DNA of 6,719 nucleotides from NCBI GenBank assembly GCA_034440115.1, contig JAWXBM010000173.1:1-6719 (forward strand), in the 5' to 3' direction. Made by a program: the position numbers and the translations under genes. The notes beneath the pieces were generated by a model. The model did not search any database. It saw only the letters and a list, made by a program, of their open reading frames with translations, and was not told the origin of the DNA. This DNA comes from JAWXBM01 sp034440115 (GTDB lineage: Bacteria > Pseudomonadota > Gammaproteobacteria > Xanthomonadales > SZUA-36). Below, in pieces: positions 1 through 6,512 of this stretch. How positions within the stretch are numbered: position 1 is the stretch's first letter; each line of letters starts with the position of its first letter.

Positions 1-344
1 ATGCCGCAGGGTCTTGAAAGCTGCGCTTGCGGTCTGCTCAATGCTGAGCGACTGCAAACTGTTCCCTTCGCATTGGGGTTTGGCCGCCAACGTGTTGTAA
101 TGTGGGAGACACCCACAATACCAAGGTACTCATCAATCATGGATTGCAGCGTGGCAGGCTGGTTATTCAGCAGCGGTGTTATGCTGGCATCGGCGATGAT
201 ACGGGCCAGCGATTGGCCCTTCACCTCAAACTCTTTGGTCATGACCTGATGCAAGGACCAGCCGGAGAGGATCGAAATCGACCCCGATACCAGGCCAAAC
301 AACAACACCACTACGATCAGGGTTTTTTTAAAGAGTTTCGACAT
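1..344 (-). CDS. N-terminus of a membrane-anchored sensor/effector protein, partial, frame disturbed near its end
   Basis: The ATG at 344 opens a frame that runs off the left edge (114 codons). Residues 1-7 are basic (MSKLFKK), residues 8-28 form one transmembrane helix, and residues about 30-80 look like the start of a periplasmic sensor domain, with SLARIIADASITPLL followed by a short helix. This layout is common in the N-termini of two-TM sensors that carry HAMP plus PP2C-phosphatase, GGDEF or kinase output domains. The output domain lies outside the window, so the effector type is not visible. A PP2C (RsbU/SpoIIE-like) phosphatase is the favoured guess only because STAS and HATPase genes are neighbours. 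After residue 82 the frame becomes rich in Arg, Ser, Pro and Cys and stops looking like a real protein. From 99 to 1 another frame looks more natural (ends FKTLRH), so a frameshift or deletion is suspected. The start overlaps the upstream binding-protein gene by 17 bp with no clear Shine-Dalgarno, which suggests translational coupling. Confidence 0.6.
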   Translation of the reverse strand, partial: MSKLFKKTLIVVVLLFGLVSGSISILSGWSLHQVMTKEFEVKGQSLARIIADASITPLLNNQPATLQSMIDEYLGIVGVSHITTRWRPNPNAKGTVCSRSALSRPQAQLSRPCG

Positions 345-1632
345 CAGGAGCCCATGACTGCCAATCCTGGATGGTGATGTACTGTTCATTGGCGACGGAA
401 TTGAAGTACACCCGACTCAGGCCCTGGTTATTTTCCGGGCTGAACCCAAGTTCCTGTGCGATGCCCAGATCATAGTCAGACAGGCTGTTCATGGTCGCCG
501 GAATCTGGCTGCGATCCAGATGATCACCCATACGCCGGAATACTTCGACCAGCACCCGCGCGTTGAGATAACCTTCGAGCCCCACAAAGCCAACCTTGGC
601 AGAACCTGGCTCGCCCTGAGTGCCCTTCGCCAATTGACGATACTCGCGAACGGCGGGCAGATTACTGTCGCGATAATTAGGCACAACCTCTGAATTGATC
701 AATCTGCTGGTGTAATCGGTATCGGACTGCTCGCCAGCCTGCAACAACAACTGCAACAGGCTTTCACTGTTGACGAAAGACACATTGGCTATCGGTACCT
801 GCCAGCCAGAATTTCTGGCATCGCGAATCAAACCGGCTGCGGCTTCGTAGGCGGCAATGGATATCACAGCGGTGGCACCGGAGTTCTTCAATCTTTCCAC
901 TTGCGCCATGTAAGACTCACCCACTCTGGCGCCGCGCAAATAAGTGGTTTCCCCGGCAATGGCCAGTTGATGTCGGCGCAATGCCATGCGCACACCCATC
1001 CAACCACTGCGGCCATAAGCATCAATCTGATAGAACACCCCGATCTTGCGGTGACCGGCAGCGACGAGGTGGTCAACCAGTCCGGCTGTTTCCTGAGCAT
1101 AGGTGGCGCGCAGATTGAACGCGAATCGGTTGTACGGAGGCAGGCGTTGCGTTTCGGCACCAGTGAAGGGAAAGAACAGATAGATGTGCCGGTCCTGGAA
1201 CAGATCCAGCACCGGTAGTACTCGAGTCACGGTGGGTGTTCCAACATAGCCCAGTAAAGCCATGACTTCGTCATCATTGATCAGGGTCAGGGTATTGTCG
1301 ATGGCAGGGTCGGGATTGTAACCATCGTCGTAGGCTTGCAGGCGGATAGTCCGGCCATTGATGCCGGTGGTTTGGTTGACGTGTTCAAAATACGCTGTGA
1401 TACCGGCTTTCAGCTCTTGGCCCAAATCAGCCGAGGCTCCGCTGAACGCGCCTGACATGCCAATCAGAATTTCTTCACCACTCCCCTGGCTGTCAGGAAT
1501 TGCCGCTGGATGTTGGGCCGTGAGCGATGCCTGTGCTTGTTCATCGGCTTGCAGCCTTGCAGTTATTCCGAGGGCAAGCGTCAACAGCAACGCTGAGCAA
1601 AGCCGCAATCTGCTGTAAGGCGCTGCACTCAA
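328..1632 (-). CDS. Periplasmic ABC-type substrate-binding protein (Peripla_BP_6, branched-chain amino acid/amide type), probably a sensor subunit
   Basis: This is a 434-residue protein with a Sec signal peptide: basic RLRL, hydrophobic core at residues 12-23, likely cleavage after LQA near residue 29. The mature part has the type I periplasmic-binding fold. Residues 54-66 read EILIGMSGAFSGA, GINGRTIRL at 90-98 starts the typical strand, LGYVGTPT at 127-134 resembles the ligand loop of Leu/Ile/Val-binding proteins, and DAYGRSG at 204-210 is the usual start of lobe 2. No cysteine lipobox is seen. The start is a TTG that overlaps the upstream stop as TTGA, and no in-frame ATG occurs before residue 59, so TTG preserves the signal peptide. 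No ABC permease or ATPase genes are present; the neighbours are a HATPase-like gene and a membrane sensor that starts inside this gene. The protein therefore probably presents a ligand to that sensor (inference). The ligand cannot be named: amino acid, amide, urea and purine-like compounds all remain possible. Confidence 0.9.
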   Translation of the reverse strand: MSAAPYSRLRLCSALLLTLALGITARLQADEQAQASLTAQHPAAIPDSQGSGEEILIGMSGAFSGASADLGQELKAGITAYFEHVNQTTGINGRTIRLQAYDDGYNPDPAIDNTLTLINDDEVMALLGYVGTPTVTRVLPVLDLFQDRHIYLFFPFTGAETQRLPPYNRFAFNLRATYAQETAGLVDHLVAAGHRKIGVFYQIDAYGRSGWMGVRMALRRHQLAIAGETTYLRGARVGESYMAQVERLKNSGATAVISIAAYEAAAGLIRDARNSGWQVPIANVSFVNSESLLQLLLQAGEQSDTDYTSRLINSEVVPNYRDSNLPAVREYRQLAKGTQGEPGSAKVGFVGLEGYLNARVLVEVFRRMGDHLDRSQIPATMNSLSDYDLGIAQELGFSPENNQGLSRVYFNSVANEQYITIQDWQSWAPDVETL

Positions 1633-2081
1633 ATCAGTTTGCGAGTATTTTTCAAGTGCGGCTTGCCCCGGATCGACAGGCTGATAAAGTCCAGTCCATG
1701 GAACTGGAAGTGCTGCACGTTCTCCGCAATATTCGCCAATATCCGCAAAGGAAGCTGCGACTCGTTTAACGAAGCTTCTGCTTTGGCAGAGTCAATCAGT
1801 TCTTCCATGTTGCTGTCAATCGAGGCAACGGCCATGTCCAGTTCCGCGAGTTCGCCTGCGGCGCGCAACTCCAGTCGCAACTCCTGGGTGCTGTTGGATG
1901 AAGGCCGATCGGCCGGGGCACCAGCCCTCCCGTTAAAATCGGCTTTACGGATTTCCATCAACGCCAGCATGGTTTCTTCAACCGCCAACTGCACACGATT
2001 GACCAGCGAAGCATCCCATTTCCGCTCGGTGGAAAACTTCCTGACAAAGTTCTGTATGTCGGGCAGGGCGCCGGTTTCCAA
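1629..2081 (-). CDS. RsbW-like HATPase-domain protein with degenerate ATP-binding boxes
   Basis: This 150-residue reading resembles the anti-sigma-factor kinase fold (HATPase_c_2, RsbW/SpoIIAB). An N-terminal helix (LPDIQNFVRKF) leads to LVNRVQLAVEETMLALME (26-43), which matches the helix that carries the N-box. Later LRLELRA (68-74) and the last helix and strand (ILANIAE...LDFISLSI, 114-137) fit the end of the fold. The N-box Asn aligns with Ala40, no D-x-G-x-G box is visible near 85-95, and the GLG-type box is replaced by SQLPL (108-112). It may therefore not bind ATP and may act as a non-catalytic binding partner of a STAS protein. The annotated start is TTG with no Shine-Dalgarno. It lies 6 nt after the permease stop, and the upstream sequence is in the same frame. 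The expected first beta strand would be encoded across that stop, so this may really be the C-terminal domain of the permease gene. The family call is moderately sure; activity is unknown. Confidence 0.65.
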   Translation of the reverse strand: METGALPDIQNFVRKFSTERKWDASLVNRVQLAVEETMLALMEIRKADFNGRAGAPADRPSSNSTQELRLELRAAGELAELDMAVASIDSNMEELIDSAKAEASLNESQLPLRILANIAENVQHFQFHGLDFISLSIRGKPHLKNTRKLI

Positions 2082-2087
2082 CGTTGT

Positions 2088-3434
2088 TTAGAATGTGGCC
2101 TTTTTTCCCCTGCGTAAACTCAGCATGGCAACCAGCAGCAAGGTAATCATCGTTCCAGAAGTCATGCCATTACCCAGTATGGGTGTCAGCCATTCCGGCA
2201 TCTGTTCATAGAAAATCGCCTTGAGCTGAAAACCTACTCCCAACCAGAATCCCATGCCGACGATAAAGCCTTTCTCATAGCTCAAACCGTCCTGCGCCAC
2301 CATGCGCACTCCGTGCATGAACAGCAGCAGAATCAATACCAGAATATAGGCACCCACCACCGGCGGAGGGATGGACAATATCACTGCTGCCACTTTCGGA
2401 AAAAACGCCAGCAGCACCATGAACACGCCACAGAATATGCCCACCTTGCGTGAGGCTATACCAGTCATGTCGACTACCGAAATGCTGGTTGAACAGGTGG
2501 TATTGGGCATGGTGCCGGCCACGCCTGAGAGCAAGTTGCCCAAGCCATCGGCATACAAAGCACCTTGTACTGTACGGTAATCAACGGGCTTTTCAGTACG
2601 GTGCGAAATGCGTTGGACTGCAATGGCATCACCGAAAGTCTCTATGGCGCCCACTACGGTCACAATAATAAAAGCCGGTAACAACATCCAGAAGTCTGCA
2701 CCAAAAGAAACATCAAAACCTGGCCAGCTCAGCTGCGGAATGCCAACCCAGGCAGCATCGTCAATCCGGCTGGTGTCTAATCCACCCAGAGCCGCGCTCA
2801 TCAAAGTGCCCAGAATGATGCCCAGCAACGGCGCCCATAAGCGAATGCTCTTGGAGCCGAAGAACGACAGTACCAGTATGGAAACCAGGGTAACTGTAAC
2901 CACCAGTGGTGCTTCGAATGGTCTTTACCCAGCGGTGCCCATACTGAACTGCCCGAAGGCAATCGGCATGACCGTGACAGCCAGCAGCATAATGGTGGTG
3001 CCACCTACCAGTGGGGTAATGATCTTGCGCAACAGACCCAGCCGGTTAGCCAGCAAAAACTGTATCAGCGATGAAGCCACGATCAGTGTCATCAACAGGC
3101 TCATGCCACCTGCTTCCAGCGCGCTGATGCCGACTGCTATGAATGCTCCGGATGTTCCCATCAACAGGATAAAACCAGCACCAAATCGCCACACCTTTCT
3201 GGCTCGCAGAATGGTGATCAGGCCGCTGATGAACAAAGCAAAAAATATCACGCCGCCTTCCATGCTAGCGGGCACATTGGCACCACGCAATACGATTGCT
3301 GGAGTTAACACAATTCCCGCTACGATCAGCAAGACGGTTTGTGCTGCCAGCAAAGTAGAGAGCAGGATGGGATGGCTTTCTTCAACGCTGTAGCGCAAGT
3401 CGATGCCTTGGGAATTGCTGGTCGGCTCATTCAT
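2088..3434 (-). pseudogene. NCS2 family xanthine/uracil-type permease, interrupted by an in-frame TAA
   Basis: The reading is an inner-membrane nucleobase:cation symporter (NCS2, SLC23-like) of 448 codons, the usual family length. The ATG at 3434 is chosen because a purine-rich site precedes it and the first membrane segment follows about 25 residues later. Hydrophobic segments fill the whole length. The TM8-like motif GAIETFGD has the conserved Glu at codon 265, and the TM10 region PNTTCS (codons 310-315) followed by TGIASRKVG is a family hallmark. Codon 170 (2925-2927) is TAA. The two halves lie in the same frame and join smoothly (MGTAG-stop-RPFEAPLV), so this is a nonsense codon and not two genes or a frameshift. 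A GTG at 2903 could restart translation, but it would give only the C-terminal part. TAA is a normal stop elsewhere here (end of the binding protein). Nucleobase transport is inferred from family; the substrate is unknown. A sequencing error at one base would make this gene intact. Confidence 0.8.
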
Positions 3435-3637
3435 GTCTGATTCTCTTCTGTTGTTATGCGTTTTTAGGTTCAAATCCGACCAGTACATCTGAACAATCAC
3501 AGCCAATCAGCAAAATGCTGAACAGGCTGACCAGGGTTAACGGGCCTGGAGGATGAGCAGACCCGAATATTAGATCAGAATGGTGTGGCAATGCTGATAT
3601 GGCGACACACGCATACTGCGCATTATCCATGGCTTGA
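3435..3637. promoter_or_regulatory. Divergent intergenic region between the permease arm and the STAS gene
   Basis: These 203 bp separate two head-to-head transcription units and must hold promoters for both. A TAATAT at 3567-3572 (read on the minus strand) is a possible -10 box for the permease arm, but no good -35 box lies 16-18 nt before it. CCAGG at 3531-3535 and CCTGG at 3545-3549 form a weak inverted repeat. No clear promoter for the STAS gene is seen. The layout allows co-regulation of the two arms, which is inference. Confidence 0.3.
3441..3449 (-). promoter_or_regulatory. Shine-Dalgarno-like site of the NCS2 permease
   Basis: The purine run AGAAGAGAA lies 6 nt before the ATG at 3434. 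It decides that start over a more upstream ATG at 3506, which would add a hydrophilic 24-residue tail (MAVIVQMYWSD...) untypical of the family. Confidence 0.5.
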
Positions 3638-3976
3638 ATGGAGTCCTTTGATTTGGAAATTTTTGAACAGCTTCGTGAAGACAAACTCATCCTGCGCCCA
3701 ACCGGCTGGCTGGATTCCACCAACAGCCAGGAGTTTGGTCAGCAATTGAATGCCAAGGCGGAGTCGGGAGTGGAGCACCTGGTGCTGGATTTCACCGATC
3801 TGGAATACATCAGCAGTGCCGGTTTGAGAACCTTGCTGGAAGCCGCAAGAATCATCAAGGCGCGCAATGCGAAACTGTCACTTTGCGCCCTGAATACCCA
3901 GGTTTGGGAAGTTTTTGATATCAGCGGCTTTTCAACTATTTTCTCGATTCATACCAGTGCAGATGCAATCAGCTGA
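3638..3976 (+). CDS. STAS-domain anti-sigma-factor antagonist (RsbV/SpoIIAA-like)
   Basis: This 112-residue soluble protein is a single STAS domain of normal length. Strands and helices follow the family pattern: DKLILRPTGWLD (15-26), a helix with EFGQQLNAKAESG (32-44), then HLVLDFTDLEYISSAGLRTLL (47-67), whose loop holds the regulatory serine. Canonical proteins read I-D-S-S/T-G-L. Here the Asp is replaced by Ser59 and the phospho-acceptor is predicted to be Ser60. In partner switching a HATPase kinase phosphorylates this serine and a PP2C phosphatase removes the phosphate. A HATPase-like gene lies on the other arm and the truncated sensor at the left edge could supply the phosphatase (inference). 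The ATG at 3638 is used because the nearby in-frame ATG at 3629 is followed at once by TGA. No strong ribosome-binding site is visible. A decayed NCS2 permease follows 38 nt downstream on the same strand. Confidence 0.88.
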   Translation: MESFDLEIFEQLREDKLILRPTGWLDSTNSQEFGQQLNAKAESGVEHLVLDFTDLEYISSAGLRTLLEAARIIKARNAKLSLCALNTQVWEVFDISGFSTIFSIHTSADAIS

Positions 3977-4014
3977 GAATATGGGTGTAGCCCGGCTCAC
4001 TGCCAGGTAGGGAC

Positions 4015-4463
4015 TTGCAGCAACCCGCTAACATCGTCATCGGTGTCAATCAGCCGATCGGCTGGCCTACCTTTGTCCCAATCTGCTCGGTCCGGCGTTT
4101 TTCCCCGCTTCCATGTTGGCTGCACCAACGGGTGGACTGTCGCTGGTGTTCGGTATGACGCTGCTTACTGGCGTTTTCCAGGCAGCGTTTTCCCGAGTGT
4201 TACACCGGGCCAGGGCCTTGCTGCCGCCGGAAGTTACCGGTGTAATCGTGACCATGGTGGGCTTATCACTGGTGGGTCCCGGTGTGGGGAATCTATCCGG
4301 CGTGTTTACGGTTTGGGGTAAGGGCCCGTTGCGGCTCTACAGCGTCCTGGTCGGTATCCTTGCCGGCTACGTACTCGCCTATTTTTCTGTGGTGGCGAGA
4401 GCATATAGCCGTGCATCCCGGCAAGTGTATTTGTTCTGTTGGTCCAGGCGAAGAATGGGCTAA
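4015..4463 (+). pseudogene. Decayed remnant of a second NCS2 xanthine/uracil-type permease
   Basis: Pieces of an NCS2 permease lie in order but in two frames. From the TTG at 4015 the frame reads LQQPANIVIGVNQPIG, like the N-terminal tail that precedes TM1 in this family. From about 4068 the frame changes to YLCPNLLGPAFFPASMLAA...GGLSLVFGMTLLTG and LPPEVTGVIVTMVGLSLV, matching the segment before and through the middle membrane helices. TM1 and neighbouring segments (tens of residues) are missing between the two. After VGNLSG (about 4301) roughly 20 more residues are missing before VWGKGPLRLYSVLVGILAGYVLAYF (about 4311-4385). The rest to the TAA at 4461-4463 does not look like permease, and the whole second half, with the Glu-bearing and NTT motifs, is absent. 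It is a distant paralogue of the minus-strand permease, not a recent copy. It follows the STAS gene on the same strand, so it was probably in that operon. It cannot make a working transporter. Confidence 0.75.
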
Positions 4464-4474
4464 TTTATGGGTAT

Positions 4475-6349
4475 TCAGGGTAAAACTTCCCAGCGTTCAT
4501 TGGGTTTGCCGTGTTGATCCTCGCGCATTTTACGATACTCAGGCAGTGTGCCGTTAAGCGCATACTCAATCGCCTCGCCCAGAGCAGTTGCGCTGTCCAG
4601 CCGGGAAACGAAAACATAATTTGCCCCGGCGGCATAGATCGTGTCGACATCAGCCAGGTTAACCGCGTTGGCGATGATCAGCGCTGTCGGGTTGATCTTG
4701 CGCACACTGGCTACCAGTTCGGCATTGTTTATCCCGCGCATGATGTCATCCGAAATCGTCGAAATAATGACCTTTGCCCGATCTACGCCAGCATGATGCA
4801 GTGTGTCTGGATTGGACAGGTCGCCGTACTCAACATGGGCGCCAAATTCGCGAATCTTGTCGTGCAGGTTGACGGCGAAATCCACCACAATCGTGTCTTT
4901 AAGTAGTGCCGGATCATCACGCGCAATATCATGTAGCAAGGACGAAGCAATTCGGTGGAAGCCCAGAATTGCCAAACGCCATTCACGCTGGTCTTCGCTG
5001 TCGGCTCGGGACGGACTCTTGAAACCGAGTTTGCGCAGAATGGGTGACATCAAAGCGTGGATGTCATAGGCACGATGATAAAACGGGCCAGTGGTGAGGG
5101 CGGTTAAAACAAAGGCAAGAATGATAGCTGTGGCCAGGTCGGGCGACAAATGGCCCAGCGTCAACCCCAGGAAAACTACCACCAGGCTGAACTCGGAGAT
5201 TTGTGCCATGCGCACGGCAGTGACCTCGGCATTGCGACGATCAGTCCCGGTCCAGTACAGCAAGGGAAACAGGATCAACTGCCGGGCAATGATGGCAATC
5301 GCAGCAATGGCCAGGGCCAGCAGGAACACGCTGACTCCGCTGGGTGCTGGAATGGAAAGACCAAGCGAGACAAAGAACAGAACCAGAAAGAAATCCTTGA
5401 CCACATTAACCTTGGTAATGATCTCGGTGGAATAGGGCAAGGTGGCGATGGTCGCACCCGCAATCAGAGCCGCCATGCCTGGGCTTACATTGATGTGGAA
5501 GTTGGTCCCAATTGTGGCCACAGTGATGGCGTCAAAAATGCCGCCCAGGAAAACAATGGAGAAACACCAGGCGATCGCTCCTACCAGAATGATTTCGGGC
5601 GATTTGGCAATCCAGCGAAAGGCCAGTGGAATGATATTACGGGAAATCAGTATAGCTATGCCTGCCAACAGACCGATGCCGCCAAAGGAAGCCAGGATGG
5701 CGAGTGGTTGTGGGTTTTCCAGGCTGGGCTGTAGCAGAATGATAACGATGGCCCAGAGGTCTTCCATCACCAGAATGCCGAGTGCCAAACGACCTGGCAC
5801 CGTGTCGAGTTCAAACGCCTCCTGGAACAATTTGACTACCAGCAGAGTTGAAGAAACTGAAATGGCCAAACCGATATAAAGCGCGCCCATGTTTGGCTCA
5901 ATGATTGAGGCAAAGCCGATCAGAGCCAGCAATTTGGCTGCGGCGAAGCCGAACAGGGCGATCAGCGGCACGCTGATCAAGCCTGAGGCAATAATCGTGC
6001 GGCCACTCTGCTTGATCTTACTCAGATCAATTTCCAAGCCGAGTACGAACAGCAGAAAAACAAAACCCAGTTGGGCAATGGTGTCGACATTCGCTGGATC
6101 CGTGACCAGCCCTAAGGCCAGCGGTCCGGCAATAATTCCGCCGAGAATGTAACCGGCAATGGGCGGAAACTTAATGCGCGCGAACAGGATGGCAAGAAGG
6201 CCGGAGAGAAACAGCGCAATGCCAATATCATGCACCAGCGGCGGTAGTGCACCGCCGGCAGCCAGTGCGACTGAGGGTGCTAACATCAGGCCGGTGACGC
6301 AGCCGAATTTGACAGCGGAAATTCCGCCACGAAATCTTGACCTGTTCAT
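4475..6349 (-). CDS. Monovalent cation:proton antiporter (CPA2/KefB-YbaL type) with C-terminal TrkA-N domain
   Basis: This intact 624-residue inner-membrane protein exchanges K+ or Na+ for H+ (family knowledge). Residues 40-430 hold about 12 membrane helices. Diagnostic motifs are GYILGGIIAGP (66-76), LGFVFLLFVLGLEIDL (94-109), MEDLWAI (195-201, with the conserved Asp at 197) and DFFLVLFFVSLGLSI (319-333). Residues 457-598 form a TrkA-N (RCK) regulatory domain with FGAHVEYGDLSNPDTLHHAG (502-521). Its usual GxGxxG nucleotide motif is only partial, reading LGFHRIASSL (462-471). Residues 12-31 look like a cleavable signal peptide (LAPSVALA-AGG), unusual before TM1 but seen in some relatives (recollection). 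The ATG at 6349 is preceded by GGATAG about 6 nt upstream, a plausible Shine-Dalgarno. The gene converges on the permease remnant with only 11 bp between them and no visible terminator. It has no evident link to the partner-switching genes. The exact ion cannot be told from sequence. Confidence 0.92.
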   Translation of the reverse strand: MNRSRFRGGISAVKFGCVTGLMLAPSVALAAGGALPPLVHDIGIALFLSGLLAILFARIKFPPIAGYILGGIIAGPLALGLVTDPANVDTIAQLGFVFLLFVLGLEIDLSKIKQSGRTIIASGLISVPLIALFGFAAAKLLALIGFASIIEPNMGALYIGLAISVSSTLLVVKLFQEAFELDTVPGRLALGILVMEDLWAIVIILLQPSLENPQPLAILASFGGIGLLAGIAILISRNIIPLAFRWIAKSPEIILVGAIAWCFSIVFLGGIFDAITVATIGTNFHINVSPGMAALIAGATIATLPYSTEIITKVNVVKDFFLVLFFVSLGLSIPAPSGVSVFLLALAIAAIAIIARQLILFPLLYWTGTDRRNAEVTAVRMAQISEFSLVVVFLGLTLGHLSPDLATAIILAFVLTALTTGPFYHRAYDIHALMSPILRKLGFKSPSRADSEDQREWRLAILGFHRIASSLLHDIARDDPALLKDTIVVDFAVNLHDKIREFGAHVEYGDLSNPDTLHHAGVDRAKVIISTISDDIMRGINNAELVASVRKINPTALIIANAVNLADVDTIYAAGANYVFVSRLDSATALGEAIEYALNGTLPEYRKMREDQHGKPNERWEVLP

Positions 6350-6381
6350 GAATTCTATCCGAATAAATTACTGGTCCTCAG

Positions 6382-6387
6382 AATATA
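6382..6387 (-). promoter_or_regulatory. Possible -10 box of the antiporter gene
   Basis: TATATT on the minus strand lies 32 nt before the antiporter ATG, within TTGTATATTCT. No convincing -35 hexamer sits 16-18 nt upstream, so this is a weak call based on position and A/T content. Confidence 0.25.
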
Positions 6388-6429
6388 CAATTCCCGGCCA
6401 AAGCGCACTCCGGAATTATGGCGGTGCCG

Positions 6430-6447
6430 GTGTTTTGGGTGTTTTGG
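6430..6447. repeat. 9-bp tandem repeat, two copies
   Basis: GTGTTTTGG occurs twice in direct succession (6430-6438 and 6439-6447), upstream of the possible antiporter promoter. It could be a regulator half-site pair or chance. Confidence 0.4.
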
Positions 6448-6512
6448 GGTCGGACCTGCCTATGCCGTTAAAAAATAAAGACTAAATCCTGATAAGTCGC
6501 AGAAAAGATTCT

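Noticed and set aside
1639..2091. 150-codon open frame on the plus strand opposite the HATPase gene
   Set aside because: Ser/Ala-rich mirror frame without family features; the minus-strand frame has HATPase-like helices and operon overlap.
2608..3393. 261-codon open frame on the plus strand
   Set aside because: It is antisense to the permease, with Pro/Met/Ser-rich composition and no family resemblance, so a shadow.
2088..3434. TAA reassigned to a sense codon
   Set aside because: The binding-protein gene ends in TAA exactly where the next gene, in another frame, begins, and reading on gives no sensible protein. TAA reassignment is not something I know from bacterial genomes.
3454..3723. 89-codon minus-strand frame overlapping the STAS start
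   Set aside because: It overlaps both the STAS gene and the promoter region and does not look like a known protein.
4043..4321. Separate 92-codon plus-strand gene in the remnant region
   Set aside because: Its frame is out of phase with the permease-like segments, which explain this DNA better.
5150..5734. 194-codon open frame on the plus strand
   Set aside because: It is antisense to the intact antiporter, rich in Gly/Gln/Asn, with no recognisable domain.
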